In this document: piece by piece, positions 49,539-59,020 of the stretch
Position numbering within the stretch: position 1 is the stretch's first letter
Layout: every line of letters starts with the position of its first letter
Notes under the pieces: generated by a model
What the model was told of the DNA's origin: nothing
What the model saw: only the letters and a program-made list of their open reading frames with translations
The model's database searches: none
Program-made: the position numbers and the translations under genes
Source: Weissella viridescens
GTDB taxonomy: Bacteria > Bacillota > Bacilli > Lactobacillales > Lactobacillaceae
Reading direction: 5' to 3'
Assembly (NCBI RefSeq): GCF_003862435.1
Contig: NZ_RHGY01000003.1
Coordinates: 1 to 64,000 of the forward strand
Length of the DNA: 64,000 nt

Positions 49539-52500
49539 TGCAGTTTACAGAATCGCAAGAAGCAGCCATTACCCATAAAGATAAAAATATCCTAGTTTCT
49601 GCATCAGCGGGTTCTGGGAAAACCCGTGTCTTAGTGGAACGCGTTTTACAACGTTTGCTGGCTGGCGAAAATATCGACGAATTCTTAATCGTAACCTTTA
49701 CTAATGCTGCTGCGGCAGAAATGAAAGAACGACTCGAAGCGGCCATTCGCCAAGCAATTCCAGAAGCTGACGATAAGCAACATCTGCTAAAGCAACTGCG
49801 TTTAATTAATGTCGCCGACATTTCAACACTTCACGCCTTTGCGATGCGCTTGATTGAGCAGTACCACTACACAATCGATTTAGATCCGCAATTTAGACTG
49901 GTCGATGATGCAGAAAATACGTTAATCAAGCAAGAAGTGTACCAGTCACTATTGGATGCAGCGTATGAAGCCGATGAAACCACGGACGGGCAACCATTTG
50001 CGCATTTCGTCCAACAATTTAAGACGAACGCGCAAGATGATGGGGACCTACAACAAGCCGTCTTCACGCTCTTTAATTTTGCTATGGCCCGTCCCGATAC
50101 AACGGAATGGCTTGAAAGCCTAACCGATGCGTATGTCTCAAATCCAGACTATGCGCAAACACCGTTTTATCAACAAATGGTGCAACCCCGGATGGTGCAG
50201 ACCTTGGACGGCTTAGTGACATTGGCTCAAGATGCGGTGAACCAAGCCCCGGATACCAACGACGAAGAAGCGGCCGAAAACCGTTTGCACAACTTGATGA
50301 ATGATGCAGCGAAATTAGAAGATGTGCAAGCAATGCTGCAAAATCCGGACGCCACATTTGATCAAATTCGCCAACTTGTGTTGCAACTGCAATTTGAAAC
50401 GTTTGGTAAGAATGAAAAGGGGAAGGCGCCGCGCTTTAAGTCTGATTCACAAGTCAAAGAAGCCTGGGCGCCGATTAGTAAGGAACGCCAAGACCGCCAA
50501 AAGGCGATTGATGCCTGGAAGCACGCTTACTTTACGCTCGATTCACAAGGAATTCAGACCGCCATGGATGGTGCCGGCGCAACTTTAGCGACGTTAGTGC
50601 AATTCACGCAAAAATTCCAAGATGCCTTCTTACAAGAAAAGCTTCGCCGCAAAGTCCTCGATTTCAATGATTTGGAGCACTTCGCGTTAGAGATTGTGCA
50701 ACAAGATGCGGTAGCGCACGAATTGCAGCAACATTACCATGAAGTTATGGTCGATGAATATCAAGATACGAACCAACTGCAAGAAGCCATTTTGAGTCGC
50801 ATTGCAGGTCCTGAAAACACCTTTCAAGTTGGGGATATTAAGCAATCAATTTATAAATTCCGTCAGGCCGACCCAACCTTGTTTGGTTCAAAATTGACGG
50901 CATATCCAACGCGTGATGATAGTGAAGTGATTACGCTCCAAGAAAACTTCCGATCACAGCCAAACGTGACGAACTTTATTAATTACATCTTTGCGCAAGT
51001 GATGGATCAAGAGTTGGGGGATGTTGACTATAGTGGTGAGGCTGAATTGGTCGCCGGAGCAGACTATTATCCAGAAGCAATTGCCAAGCAAGCGAACTTG
51101 CTCGTGTACTTGCAAGATGATGAATCCGCTCCTGAGGCTGATGAAGTTCCAGATAGTTTGCAAAATGACGAAAGTTACGACGGTGCGACTGGGCAAATTC
51201 ATTTGATGGCGTTGAAAATTCGTCAAATTATGCAAGACCCCGATTATGTTATTTTTGACCGTAAAGCTGGTGTGACGCGTCGGCCAACTTACTCTGATAT
51301 GACGATTTTGGTACCGACTAAGAATCAAAATTTGGATGTATTAGATGTCTTTGGTACTTTGGATTTGCCGGTTACCATTGAAGGGACCGAAAACTTCTTC
51401 CAAACGACTGAAATTTCAGTGATGTTGAGTTTGCTACGTGTCATTGATAACCCCCACCAAGATATTCCGCTGGCAGCAGTGCTCCGTTCGCCTTTGTATG
51501 GGTTGAACGATAATGACCTGGCCTTGATTCGATTGCAAGATCAACAAGATGACTTCTATCAAGCCGTGACGACGTGGTTGCATGCGGGTGAGGAACTCCC
51601 ATACCCCGGAAACGATACTGAACAACGCGCAAAGGTTCAACGTGTGTTGCAACGTTTTGCCGATGATTTGGCAGACTTCAAACGCTTAGCCACCCAAAAT
51701 CAAATCGTTGACCTAATCTGGCAGATTTATAACCGAACGGGTTGGTTAGACTATGTTGGTGGATTGCCTTCCGGTGCGCAACGTCAAGCTAATCTGCATG
51801 CCCTTTATGAGCGTGCGGCAAGTTATCAACGCTCATCATTCGTTGGTTTGTATCAATTCATTCAGTATGTCTTGGAGCTACAATCGCAAGACCGTGATTT
51901 GAGTTCAGCGGATGCAAACGTCAGTGATGATACGATTCGCTTGATGACGATTCACCATTCCAAGGGACTTGAGTTCCCAATTGTCTTCGTGTTAAACAGT
52001 ACCCACCAAATGGTTTCGATTAATGAATCTAAGGGACCCATTTTGGCGGATGCCAAAGCCGGAGTTGGGGTCAATTATGTCGACGCTGACCACAATTTGG
52101 TGCTACCTACGCCCCAACGCGAATTTGTGAAGGAGACGCGTAAAGCGGGTGCCTTTGCGGAACAGCTACGTGTGTTGTATGTGGCACTGACTCGTGCTGA
52201 ACAAAACTTATACTTAGTTGGAACGTATCGCACATTAGATGCCATGGATAAAACTTGGCAATTGAGTGCGCTGGGAACAAACTGGATGTTGCCAACTTGG
52301 ATTCGTGAACGCGCTAGCTCTTACATGGACTTAGCTGGAATGGCCTTGTTACGTCATCCTGAAGCGAACCAGAAGTTACAAAAAGCCTATGCGACAGTTG
52401 GCGCAGAGTTTGATATGCCTGAGACGAGTCCGTTGCCTGCTAAAAATGATTTTGGTTTCGATGTTGAATTGATGAATCAAACGACATTGAAGGCGGCAGA

Positions 52501-53326
52501 AGTAGCCATGCCAAAACAAGTTGTCGCACAAAATGAACAAGCGACCGATCGTGATAGTAGTGCGGATCCGGTCACTGACTGGCATCAAGTCCTCAATTTC
52601 ACCTACCCATATGCAGCAGCAACGCGGGCAACGGCCTATCAGTCTGTTTCAGAATTGAAGCGTTTGTTTGAAGATCCAGACCTAAGTGCGGGTCGGGTAC
52701 TTGAAGATGAGCGACTTTCAGCGCAAAATGAAGTCGGGCTTCGGTTTGTGAATGAGTCACTCGCTGAACCAGAATTTATGCAACAACAAACGCATCAAGT
52801 TGCCCCAGCGGCAATTGGAACGGCGACGCACATGGTCATGCAACGGGTTGATTTGACGCATGGTGAACCAACTTTGGCAGATTTGCAAACGCTCCTAGAT
52901 CAACTGGTGGCGAATGAATCAATTGAAGCTGATGTCGCCAAGCGGGTTGATTTACAAAAAATTGAAACCTTCTTTACTGAAAACACCTTGGGGCAAACGA
53001 TGGTAGCACATGCTGATAGTTTGGAACGAGAAGTACCATTCTCATTGTTGTTGAATGCTAGCAATTTGTACCGAGACTACCAGGGTGATGAAAAAGTCTT
53101 GGTTCACGGAATTATTGATGGGTACTTCAAGGTTGACGATGACGTCTGGCTCTTCGACTACAAAACTGACCATATCAAACGTAACGAATCAGCGGCGCAG
53201 GTATTAACGGAGCGCTATAGTGGCCAAATTAATGTCTATGCGCAAGCGTTGGTGGCGCAAGGCTTACCTTACCCTAAGCGCTATTTGTATTCATTTGATG
53301 CTCAAGAAACCATAGAACTGAAGTAA
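49538..53326 (+). CDS. rexA: ATP-dependent helicase/nuclease subunit A (RexA/AddA)
   Basis: A 1262-aa UvrD-type helicase with a C-terminal nuclease. Walker A is LVSASAGSGKTRVLVERVLQ (residues ~20-39), the DEYQDTN motif lies near 405, GDIKQSIYKFRQADPTLF near 432, LMTIHHSKGLEFPIVFVLNS near 805 and LRVLYVALTRAEQNLYLVGT near 870. The nuclease site GIIDGYFKVDDDVWLFDYKTD lies near 1190. Length and order match AddA. It follows rexB with a one-base overlap, and forms the recombination nuclease with it. Confidence 0.97.
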   Translation: MQFTESQEAAITHKDKNILVSASAGSGKTRVLVERVLQRLLAGENIDEFLIVTFTNAAAAEMKERLEAAIRQAIPEADDKQHLLKQLRLINVADISTLHAFAMRLIEQYHYTIDLDPQFRLVDDAENTLIKQEVYQSLLDAAYEADETTDGQPFAHFVQQFKTNAQDDGDLQQAVFTLFNFAMARPDTTEWLESLTDAYVSNPDYAQTPFYQQMVQPRMVQTLDGLVTLAQDAVNQAPDTNDEEAAENRLHNLMNDAAKLEDVQAMLQNPDATFDQIRQLVLQLQFETFGKNEKGKAPRFKSDSQVKEAWAPISKERQDRQKAIDAWKHAYFTLDSQGIQTAMDGAGATLATLVQFTQKFQDAFLQEKLRRKVLDFNDLEHFALEIVQQDAVAHELQQHYHEVMVDEYQDTNQLQEAILSRIAGPENTFQVGDIKQSIYKFRQADPTLFGSKLTAYPTRDDSEVITLQENFRSQPNVTNFINYIFAQVMDQELGDVDYSGEAELVAGADYYPEAIAKQANLLVYLQDDESAPEADEVPDSLQNDESYDGATGQIHLMALKIRQIMQDPDYVIFDRKAGVTRRPTYSDMTILVPTKNQNLDVLDVFGTLDLPVTIEGTENFFQTTEISVMLSLLRVIDNPHQDIPLAAVLRSPLYGLNDNDLALIRLQDQQDDFYQAVTTWLHAGEELPYPGNDTEQRAKVQRVLQRFADDLADFKRLATQNQIVDLIWQIYNRTGWLDYVGGLPSGAQRQANLHALYERAASYQRSSFVGLYQFIQYVLELQSQDRDLSSADANVSDDTIRLMTIHHSKGLEFPIVFVLNSTHQMVSINESKGPILADAKAGVGVNYVDADHNLVLPTPQREFVKETRKAGAFAEQLRVLYVALTRAEQNLYLVGTYRTLDAMDKTWQLSALGTNWMLPTWIRERASSYMDLAGMALLRHPEANQKLQKAYATVGAEFDMPETSPLPAKNDFGFDVELMNQTTLKAAEVAMPKQVVAQNEQATDRDSSADPVTDWHQVLNFTYPYAAATRATAYQSVSELKRLFEDPDLSAGRVLEDERLSAQNEVGLRFVNESLAEPEFMQQQTHQVAPAAIGTATHMVMQRVDLTHGEPTLADLQTLLDQLVANESIEADVAKRVDLQKIETFFTENTLGQTMVAHADSLEREVPFSLLLNASNLYRDYQGDEKVLVHGIIDGYFKVDDDVWLFDYKTDHIKRNESAAQVLTERYSGQINVYAQALVAQGLPYPKRYLYSFDAQETIELK

Positions 53327-53346
53327 GACTGGGAGGTCGTAGAAAC

Positions 53347-54309
53347 ATGGCAAAACCAAAAGTATTATTCACTGGAGAACTTACCCCAGCAGTTGTTGAA
53401 ACGTTATCACAAGAATTTGATGTGACGTATCCTAAGGATCGTCCGTACACGCGTGCCGAATTATTGGCGGCGTTACCTGGACAAGAAGCGCTCGTCTTCT
53501 TTGGTTACCAAGTTGACCAGGAGCTAGTAGACGCTGGAAAAGATTTGAAAGTTATCGCGACTTGCAGTGTCGGTTTTGACCACATTGACTTGAACGCGAC
53601 CCGTGAAAAGGGCATTGTGGTTGCGAACACACCTGAAAGTGTTCGTGTGCCAACGGCTGAGATGGGATTGGCGTTGATGTTAGACGTGACGCGTAATATC
53701 GTACCCCTTGATGACAAAATGCATGCTGGAGAATGGACGCCAATGACGAATCCTGCCAACCATGCGACGAGTGTGCAAGGTAAGACGCTTGGTATCTTTG
53801 GTATGGGACGCATCGGGAGGACCATGGCGCAATTTGGTCAAATGTTGGGGATGCATGTGATTTACCACAATCGTCACCAATTGCCTGCCGATGCCGAAGC
53901 TGCAGCAAATGTGAAGTTTGTTAGTTTTGACGAACTGGTGCAACAAGCTGATGTGCTTTCATTGCATGCGCCAGCCACACCTGAAACGACTCACATCATT
54001 AATGCTGATGTCTTTAAGCAAATGAAGGATTCGGCCTTTTTGATTAACGTTGCCCGTGGTGCTTTAGTTAAAACAAGCGACCTTGCCGATGCTCTGCAAA
54101 ATCACGAAATTGCGGGGGCTGGATTGGATGTCTTTGAAAATGAACCTGAAGTGCCTGCTGCTTTGACTGGTTTTGACAATGTTGTCATGACCCCGCACGC
54201 AGGAACCGGTACCGTTGAAGCGCAAACTGCTATTTTTGAAGAAGCAGTCGGCAATGTCCGAGCTGCTTTAGCGGACAAGCCAACCAATGTTGTTAATGGT
54301 GTAAAATAA
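53347..54309 (+). CDS. D-isomer-specific 2-hydroxyacid dehydrogenase
   Basis: A 320-aa NAD(P)-dependent dehydrogenase of the glyoxylate/hydroxypyruvate reductase type. The cofactor loop is LGIFGMGRIGRTMAQFGQML at residues ~145-164. Catalytic Arg (in INVARGALVKTSDL near 235), Glu (ENEPEVP near 265) and His (MTPHAGTGT near 284) are visible, as in the family. It starts 20 bases after rexA behind GGAGG and ends at a strong terminator, so it may share the rexBA transcript. The substrate is not determined. Confidence 0.92.
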   Translation: MAKPKVLFTGELTPAVVETLSQEFDVTYPKDRPYTRAELLAALPGQEALVFFGYQVDQELVDAGKDLKVIATCSVGFDHIDLNATREKGIVVANTPESVRVPTAEMGLALMLDVTRNIVPLDDKMHAGEWTPMTNPANHATSVQGKTLGIFGMGRIGRTMAQFGQMLGMHVIYHNRHQLPADAEAAANVKFVSFDELVQQADVLSLHAPATPETTHIINADVFKQMKDSAFLINVARGALVKTSDLADALQNHEIAGAGLDVFENEPEVPAALTGFDNVVMTPHAGTGTVEAQTAIFEEAVGNVRAALADKPTNVVNGVK

Positions 54310-54342
54310 AAAAAGACCCACAATTGTGGGTCTTTTTTTTTA
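54308..54342. terminator. Bidirectional terminator
   Basis: AAAAAGACCCACAA and TTGTGGGTCTTTTT form a perfect stem between convergent genes. Confidence 0.93.
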
Positions 54343-55212
54343 GTGACGATATTTAACGAGATGGTTTGCTAAGCCAGCAATAAGTGCAACTAAGGCAATT
54401 GCGGCTACTGTGATGATTGATTGATTTTTTTCATAACCAGTATCAGGCAAAGTTGCACTGTGTTGCGTAACTACTTTAGCTGATGGAGTAGCTGATGGAG
54501 TAGCTGGCGTCGTTGTTGTCACATCGCTACGGTTTGTTGTGTTCGTAGATGGATGGTTTTCTTTTTCGACAAAGCGTGGGGCAACCGTGCTGGTGAACAA
54601 TTCACCAATCTTGGCACCTGATCCGTCAATTATATATTGACCTTGTAGTTCAGCAAACTTTTCACCGGAATCCGTGATTAAGGTACCGTCATTACCGACG
54701 TAAGCGACAACATTGCCGTCGTCATCTAAAACTCGTCCGTTAGAGAAGTACCAAGTTGTGCCGTTAAGCATCTTAATAGTTTTACCATGCCATTGTCCGT
54801 CAGTGTTACTACGTCCAACTTTTGATGTTGCTTCTGGTTCAGCTGGGGTATTAGTAGCTGGCGCTGGTTTAGTGGTAGGCGTTTGCGTTTGGACTGAAGG
54901 CGTTGTCTTTGTATCTGTTGTTGTGCTAGTTGCTGTCGTATCAGCCGTTGGTGCGACTGTTTTTGCGACATCAGTTTGTGCATCAGCACTTGGTGTTGGT
55001 GTGGTGGTCGCAGGTTGGTTAGTTGGCGCTGACGCGACAACAGCTGTTCCTGTGAGGTCACTCACATCAGTCGTTACCGGGGCCTTGGTCACCTGTTCGG
55101 TTTGTGGTTGTGGATTGGTTTGTTGTGCTTCATCGGCATGGGCAACTGTGGTAACGCTAACGCCTAAAAGCGCAGCGAGGGTAATTGAATATAACTTAAT
55201 GTTTTTGTTCAT
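54340..55212 (-). CDS. LPXTG cell-wall protein, 290 aa
   Basis: A small surface protein. The signal peptide is residues ~1-26 (ends VAHADE). A Thr/Pro/Ala/Gln-rich stalk (~27-135) leads to a short folded part (~138-215) with Asp/Gly turns (WHGKTIKMLNGTTWYFSNGR, then VLDDDGNVVAYVGNDGTLIT), perhaps a small beta domain. A second Thr-rich stretch and the sortase signal TLPDTGYEKN, a hydrophobic helix and KYRH close the protein. AGGAGGACAT precedes the ATG. The function is unknown; attachment to the wall is well supported. Confidence 0.87.
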   Translation of the reverse strand: MNKNIKLYSITLAALLGVSVTTVAHADEAQQTNPQPQTEQVTKAPVTTDVSDLTGTAVVASAPTNQPATTTPTPSADAQTDVAKTVAPTADTTATSTTTDTKTTPSVQTQTPTTKPAPATNTPAEPEATSKVGRSNTDGQWHGKTIKMLNGTTWYFSNGRVLDDDGNVVAYVGNDGTLITDSGEKFAELQGQYIIDGSGAKIGELFTSTVAPRFVEKENHPSTNTTNRSDVTTTTPATPSATPSAKVVTQHSATLPDTGYEKNQSIITVAAIALVALIAGLANHLVKYRH

Positions 55213-55326
55213 GATATGTCCTCCTATTGGGATTGGTTATTGAATAGTATAACACGGTTTTGTCATACAAATGCAATATTAAACGATTAAACATATCACA
55301 GTGGCTTATTAATCAGGTGTCAGACT

Positions 55327-55839
55327 TTAACTATATTGGATTTTAATACGTGTAGCACAGTCTTGTTGTTGCTGATCAGAGTAGTGTTCATTGACGTATT
55401 TAACAATCGTCGCTAAATCCGCTTTGGCCAGTGGTGTAGTTGCGGTACCATCGTAAAAAATGACGGTATTGTGGTTAGGACCTGAAAGCTCATAGTAAGG
55501 GGCGTTGGATTGAGTCGTGTTTGGTACTAAGATGCGATACACCGTGAGGGTATTTGAACGGGGTTCTTTAACCAGCGTTGTCTTATTCTTGAATGCATCG
55601 GGAACTTGTTTCCAATGTGCATTGTTCTCAAGATGAGCGGCACCATAAAGGCCAACAACGGTTGTGGCAAGCTCTTCGTTTGTCTTCGTATCGTCAACTG
55701 TTGTTTTACCAGCTTTATGCGTCCCAGGGGCGAGCGTGTTGACTTGGCTCTTGAGGTCTGGTTGAGTCGTGTAAGCAACACCAGCGCCAATCCCTGCAAC
55801 AGCTATACCACCAAGCAGTATTTTTGAAATAATCTTCAT
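55327..55839 (-). CDS. Exported or membrane-anchored protein of unknown function, 170 aa
   Basis: The N-terminus (MKIISKILLGGIAVAGIGAG) is a signal or anchor segment without a lipobox. The remainder is a single extracellular domain with a central beta block (TLTVYRILVPNTTQSNAPYY, then SGPNHNTVIFYDGTATTPLA) and a final helix containing Tyr/His/Gln-rich sequence and one Cys near the end. I do not recognise the family. The arrangement of a variable domain with VYxx..N-V-FYDG resembles, loosely, the repeat units of the protein at 25194-26420. It lies between the LPXTG gene and adh. Confidence 0.75.
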   Translation of the reverse strand: MKIISKILLGGIAVAGIGAGVAYTTQPDLKSQVNTLAPGTHKAGKTTVDDTKTNEELATTVVGLYGAAHLENNAHWKQVPDAFKNKTTLVKEPRSNTLTVYRILVPNTTQSNAPYYELSGPNHNTVIFYDGTATTPLAKADLATIVKYVNEHYSDQQQQDCATRIKIQYS

Positions 55840-55915
55840 CGGACATCATACTCCAATCGTTTTTAGTATTATTTATCAAGTATAAAAGGTCGTGGAAAAA
55901 TTGTAAAAGGAAGCC

Positions 55916-55953
55916 AGAAAACGCTTGCAAATTTTTTAGATATCACATACAAT
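55916..55953 (+). promoter_or_regulatory. adh promoter overlapped by a cre site
   Basis: AGAAAACGCTTGCA (55916-55929) matches the catabolite-responsive element at 13 of 14 positions. It overlaps the -35 TTGCAA (55925-55930); the -10 TACAAT lies at 55948-55953 after 17 bases. CcpA binding here would repress adh when sugar is plentiful. Confidence 0.8.
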
Positions 55954-56005
55954 TAACTTGTGAAAAAGATAACAATAAAACAAAATTTGTGGAGGATTTA
56001 AGATT

Positions 56006-57055
56006 ATGAAGGCTGCTGTTGTACGTCAAAACCCAGATGGATTCGTTGATTTAGTAGATGATTGGGAACCACGTGAAGTTGGTTTCGGTGAAGCTTTAGT
56101 TGATGTTGAATATTGTGGACTTTGTCACACGGATTTGCACGTTGCAAATGGTGACTTTGGTAATCCTGATGAAATTAACCCACGCCCCGGCTTCCGTCGT
56201 GTTATCGGACACGAAGGTGTTGGTATCGTGTCAAAGCTTGGTGAAGGTGCTTCAGACTACTTGAAGGTTGGAGATCGTGTTTCTATCGCATGGTTCTACG
56301 ATGCTTGTGGAAACTGTGAGTACTGTAACACTGGTAACGAAACATTCTGTCGTAAGGTTCGTAACGCTGGATTCAGTGTTGACGGTGCGATGGCTCAACA
56401 AGTTGTTGTTAATGCGAAGTACGCCGTTAAGGTACCAGCTGAACTTGATCCAATGGAAGCTTCATCAATCACTTGTGCCGGTGTAACGATGTACAAGTCA
56501 TTGAAGGTTGGGGAAACAAAGCCTGGACAATGGGTTTCAGTTGTTGGTGCCGGTGGTCTTGGAAACTTGGCTGTTCAATACGCCCACAACGTCTTTGGTG
56601 CTCACGTTGTTGCCGTTGATGGTAACCCTGACAAGCTACAAGCTGCCAAGGATTCAGGTGCTGAATTATTGATTAACCGTAAGACTGAAGATGTTCCAGC
56701 AATTATTCAAGAAAAGGTTGGTGGTGTTCATAACGCGCAAGTTACTGCGGTTAACACACAAGCCTTTGACCAATCAATTGCCTCATTGCGTCCAATGGGT
56801 AAGCTGGTTGCCGTTGCGTTGCCACAAGGTAATATGGAATTGAATGTTGTTAAGACGGTTTTGGATGGTATCGAAGTTAAGGGATCACTTGTTGGTGGTC
56901 GTACTGACTTGGCTGAAGCCTTCCAATTTGGAGCAGAAGGTAAGGTTAAGCCTATCGTTCAACGTGCCGATGTTCGTGATTTGAATGATGTTATCGAATC
57001 AATGAAGAACAACCAAATCACTGGTCGTATGGTCTTTGATTTCCGTTCACTATAA
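56006..57055 (+). CDS. adh: Zinc-dependent alcohol dehydrogenase, AdhP type
   Basis: A 349-aa medium-chain dehydrogenase that interconverts acetaldehyde and ethanol with NAD(H). Catalytic zinc ligands are in [14 protein letters not shown] (Cys near 37), GHEGVG (His near 71) and the later SITCAG Cys. The four structural zinc Cys lie in [16 protein letters not shown] near 96-111. The cofactor loop is [14 protein letters not shown] near 176. A strong GGAGG precedes the ATG and the codons are highly biased, so expression should be high. Control by CcpA is suggested by the overlapping cre site. It would reoxidise NADH in heterofermentation. Confidence 0.95.
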   Translation: MKAAVVRQNPDGFVDLVDDWEPREVGFGEALVDVEYCGLCHTDLHVANGDFGNPDEINPRPGFRRVIGHEGVGIVSKLGEGASDYLKVGDRVSIAWFYDACGNCEYCNTGNETFCRKVRNAGFSVDGAMAQQVVVNAKYAVKVPAELDPMEASSITCAGVTMYKSLKVGETKPGQWVSVVGAGGLGNLAVQYAHNVFGAHVVAVDGNPDKLQAAKDSGAELLINRKTEDVPAIIQEKVGGVHNAQVTAVNTQAFDQSIASLRPMGKLVAVALPQGNMELNVVKTVLDGIEVKGSLVGGRTDLAEAFQFGAEGKVKPIVQRADVRDLNDVIESMKNNQITGRMVFDFRSL

Positions 57056-57070
57056 AAAGTGTTTATCAAT

Positions 57071-57098
57071 TAAAAGCTGACTGCGGTCGGCTTTTTTA
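57071..57098 (+). terminator. Terminator after adh
   Basis: AAAAGC(T)GAC and GTC(G)GCTTTTTT form a stem with a T-run. Confidence 0.85.
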
Positions 57099-57181
57099 TT
57101 TTGGCTAAAATTAAGAAATTAGAAAAACGTTTTACCAATTGATATAAAGCTCTTGCCAAGACCTGAATGATTCGTTTACAC

Positions 57182-57202
57182 TGTAATATATAGTGTATTA
57201 CA
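57182..57202 (+). promoter_or_regulatory. Inverted repeat before the sugar-uptake gene
   Basis: TGTAATA (57182-57188) and TATTACA (57196-57202) form a perfect 7-bp inverted repeat with a 7-base spacer, about 30 bases before the start codon; a candidate operator. Confidence 0.5.
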
Positions 57203-57234
57203 AATAAATAAATTGAAGAAATTAAGGACATGTG

Positions 57235-58146
57235 ATGAATATTTTAGGATTGTTTTTCGTTTCACTCGCGATTATTGGATGGAGTGCCTATCCCACATTA
57301 GTGTCAAAGATTGGTGGAAATCCAATTCAGGCGATTTTTGGTGCAACTTGGGGGACTTTGATTGTTGCGAGTGCTGTTGTGTTAATTGGTCATTATCCAA
57401 TTCCAACAGGCGTAAACTTTTGGCTATCCGTTATTTCAGGGGCTGCTTGGGCTTTTGGGAATGTGGTGACCATTTCAGCGTTTGGATTAAAAGATGATCA
57501 GGGTCATGTTTTGGGTTCCGCCAAGGTGATGCCAATTTCAACTGCCTTTCAAATCATTGCCAACGTGCTTTGGGGTGTCATCATGCTTGGTAATTGGGCG
57601 AGCTTTGAAGCCAAAATTGTCGGAACTTTTGCCGTTGTCGCGATTATGGTGGGAGCTTACTTAACGACTTACCAAGAAAAAAAGACAGCGGGCAATACGA
57701 AGTTGTTGATTAAAGCCATGGGCGTGCTATTGATTGCCCAAATTGGTTATTCACTCTACGGTATTTTGCCACAATATACGCATAACATCAGCGGCATGGA
57801 TATGTTTTTCCCACAAGCATTGGGAATGGCAGCGTTTGGAACAGGGTTGGGTGTGTATGACTTATTGAAGAACAAACATAATATTTTCAATAAGGTTGTC
57901 ACTTATCGTCAACTCATTTCAGGTTTTTTCTTTGCCATGGGGGCACTCGGATATCTTGTTTCAGCCCAACCAGCTATGTTGGGATTGGCAACAAGTTTCG
58001 TTTTGTCACAAGTTTCAATTGTTGGGGCAACAGTCTCGGGAATTGTGGTGATGCATGTGCATAAGACGCGTAAGGAATGGTTGGCAACCATGATCGGATT
58101 GGTGCTCATTGTATTGGCAGCGGCCGTTACCGCCTTCTTAAAATAA
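57235..58146 (+). CDS. Sugar uptake protein, GRP family (GlcU/RbsU-like)
   Basis: A 303-aa membrane protein with ten predicted segments of the glucose/ribose porter (GRP) family within the drug/metabolite superfamily. The N-terminus (LFFVSLAIIGWSAYPTLVSK) and the central block (GAAWAFGNVVTISAFGLKD, then GSAKVMPISTAFQIIANVLW) are characteristic. The ATG at 57235, behind AAGGA, is preferred to the overlapping GTG at 57232. The family includes glucose and ribose uptake proteins; the sugar here is inference, with ribose or glucose most likely. rpiA lies next to it in the opposite direction. Confidence 0.92.
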   Translation: MNILGLFFVSLAIIGWSAYPTLVSKIGGNPIQAIFGATWGTLIVASAVVLIGHYPIPTGVNFWLSVISGAAWAFGNVVTISAFGLKDDQGHVLGSAKVMPISTAFQIIANVLWGVIMLGNWASFEAKIVGTFAVVAIMVGAYLTTYQEKKTAGNTKLLIKAMGVLLIAQIGYSLYGILPQYTHNISGMDMFFPQALGMAAFGTGLGVYDLLKNKHNIFNKVVTYRQLISGFFFAMGALGYLVSAQPAMLGLATSFVLSQVSIVGATVSGIVVMHVHKTRKEWLATMIGLVLIVLAAAVTAFLK

Positions 58147-58150
58147 TCAT

Positions 58151-58196
58151 TGAATCGTTTGTTAGCAATAAGGACGCTAGCAAACGATTTTTTTGT
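58151..58196 (+). terminator. Terminator after the sugar-uptake gene
   Basis: AATCGTTTG(TTAGC) and (GCTAG)CAAACGATT form a long stem followed by seven T. Confidence 0.88.
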
Positions 58197-58198
58197 AC

Positions 58199-58226
58199 AA
58201 AAAAACGCCAATTGGCGTTTTATTTT
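58199..58226 (-). terminator. Terminator of rpiA
   Basis: AAAACGCCAATTGGCGTTTT is a perfect palindrome with A/T runs at both ends, at the 3' end of rpiA. Confidence 0.85.
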
Positions 58227-58897
58227 TGGACGATTTCAACGGAATCATCATCTCCGATAATCAAATCATCACAGACATCAAGGAACAAACCATGTTCCAC
58301 AACGCCAGCGAAATCTTCTAAATCACTACCGAATTGATGTAAGTCTTTGATTTTTGAAATATCAATATCAATGATGTAATTAACAGAGTCAGTTTCCAAT
58401 AATGTCTTATTCACGTTACGACGGAAAACTGGGTTAAGGCCGTTTGCTTTTAAATAATTGAAGATGTGTGTACTACCAAAAGGAATCACTTCAATGGGTA
58501 GCATTGTTTGTCCAAGGTGGTCACGAACTTTGGTCGTATCGACCAACCAAACATTACGGGTTGAACTTTGGGCCACAATCTTTTCGTAAAGTAAGGCGGC
58601 ACCACCACCTTTAATGCCATTTAAGTGGGCATCAACTTCGTCGGCACCGTCGATGGTGACGTCGATTTGATCAATGTCGTCTAAATCGACCACATGTAGC
58701 CCTAGGCTGGTTGCCAATGCTGCGGATTTTTCAGAAGTCGCAACACAGGTTAGACTTAGTTGCGCTTGCTTTGCATATTCGGCTAATTTTTCAATGAAAA
58801 GGCTAGCTGTGCTTCCGCTACCCAATCCAACAATCATATTGTCTTCAATGAAATCAAGTGCGGCAATTGCAGCAGTTTCTTTCTTTTTATTGACCAT
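58220..58897 (-). CDS. rpiA: Ribose 5-phosphate isomerase A
   Basis: This cytosolic enzyme interconverts ribulose 5-phosphate and ribose 5-phosphate. The 225 residues match the RpiA family: GLGSGSTASLFIEKLAEYA at ~28-46, IDQIDVTIDGADEVDAHLNG near 74-93 with the catalytic Asp pair, and IKGGGAALLYEKIVAQSS near 94. The C-terminus shows FGSDLEDFAGVVEHGLFLD. The start is an ATG behind GGAGG. With zwf and gnd it forms the pentose phosphate set of this window. Confidence 0.97.
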   Translation of the reverse strand: MVNKKKETAAIAALDFIEDNMIVGLGSGSTASLFIEKLAEYAKQAQLSLTCVATSEKSAALATSLGLHVVDLDDIDQIDVTIDGADEVDAHLNGIKGGGAALLYEKIVAQSSTRNVWLVDTTKVRDHLGQTMLPIEVIPFGSTHIFNYLKANGLNPVFRRNVNKTLLETDSVNYIIDIDISKIKDLHQFGSDLEDFAGVVEHGLFLDVCDDLIIGDDDSVEIVQK

Positions 58898-59020
58898 TAT
58901 CCAAAAATTCCTCCGAGCAGTTTTGTTTGTTGTTTATTCAGCAAAAACTATTATAACCGTTTTTGCAGCGAGTTAAAACAGTCAAATTCGTGAGAAAACA
59001 ATGATATCGGCGCAAGCGAC

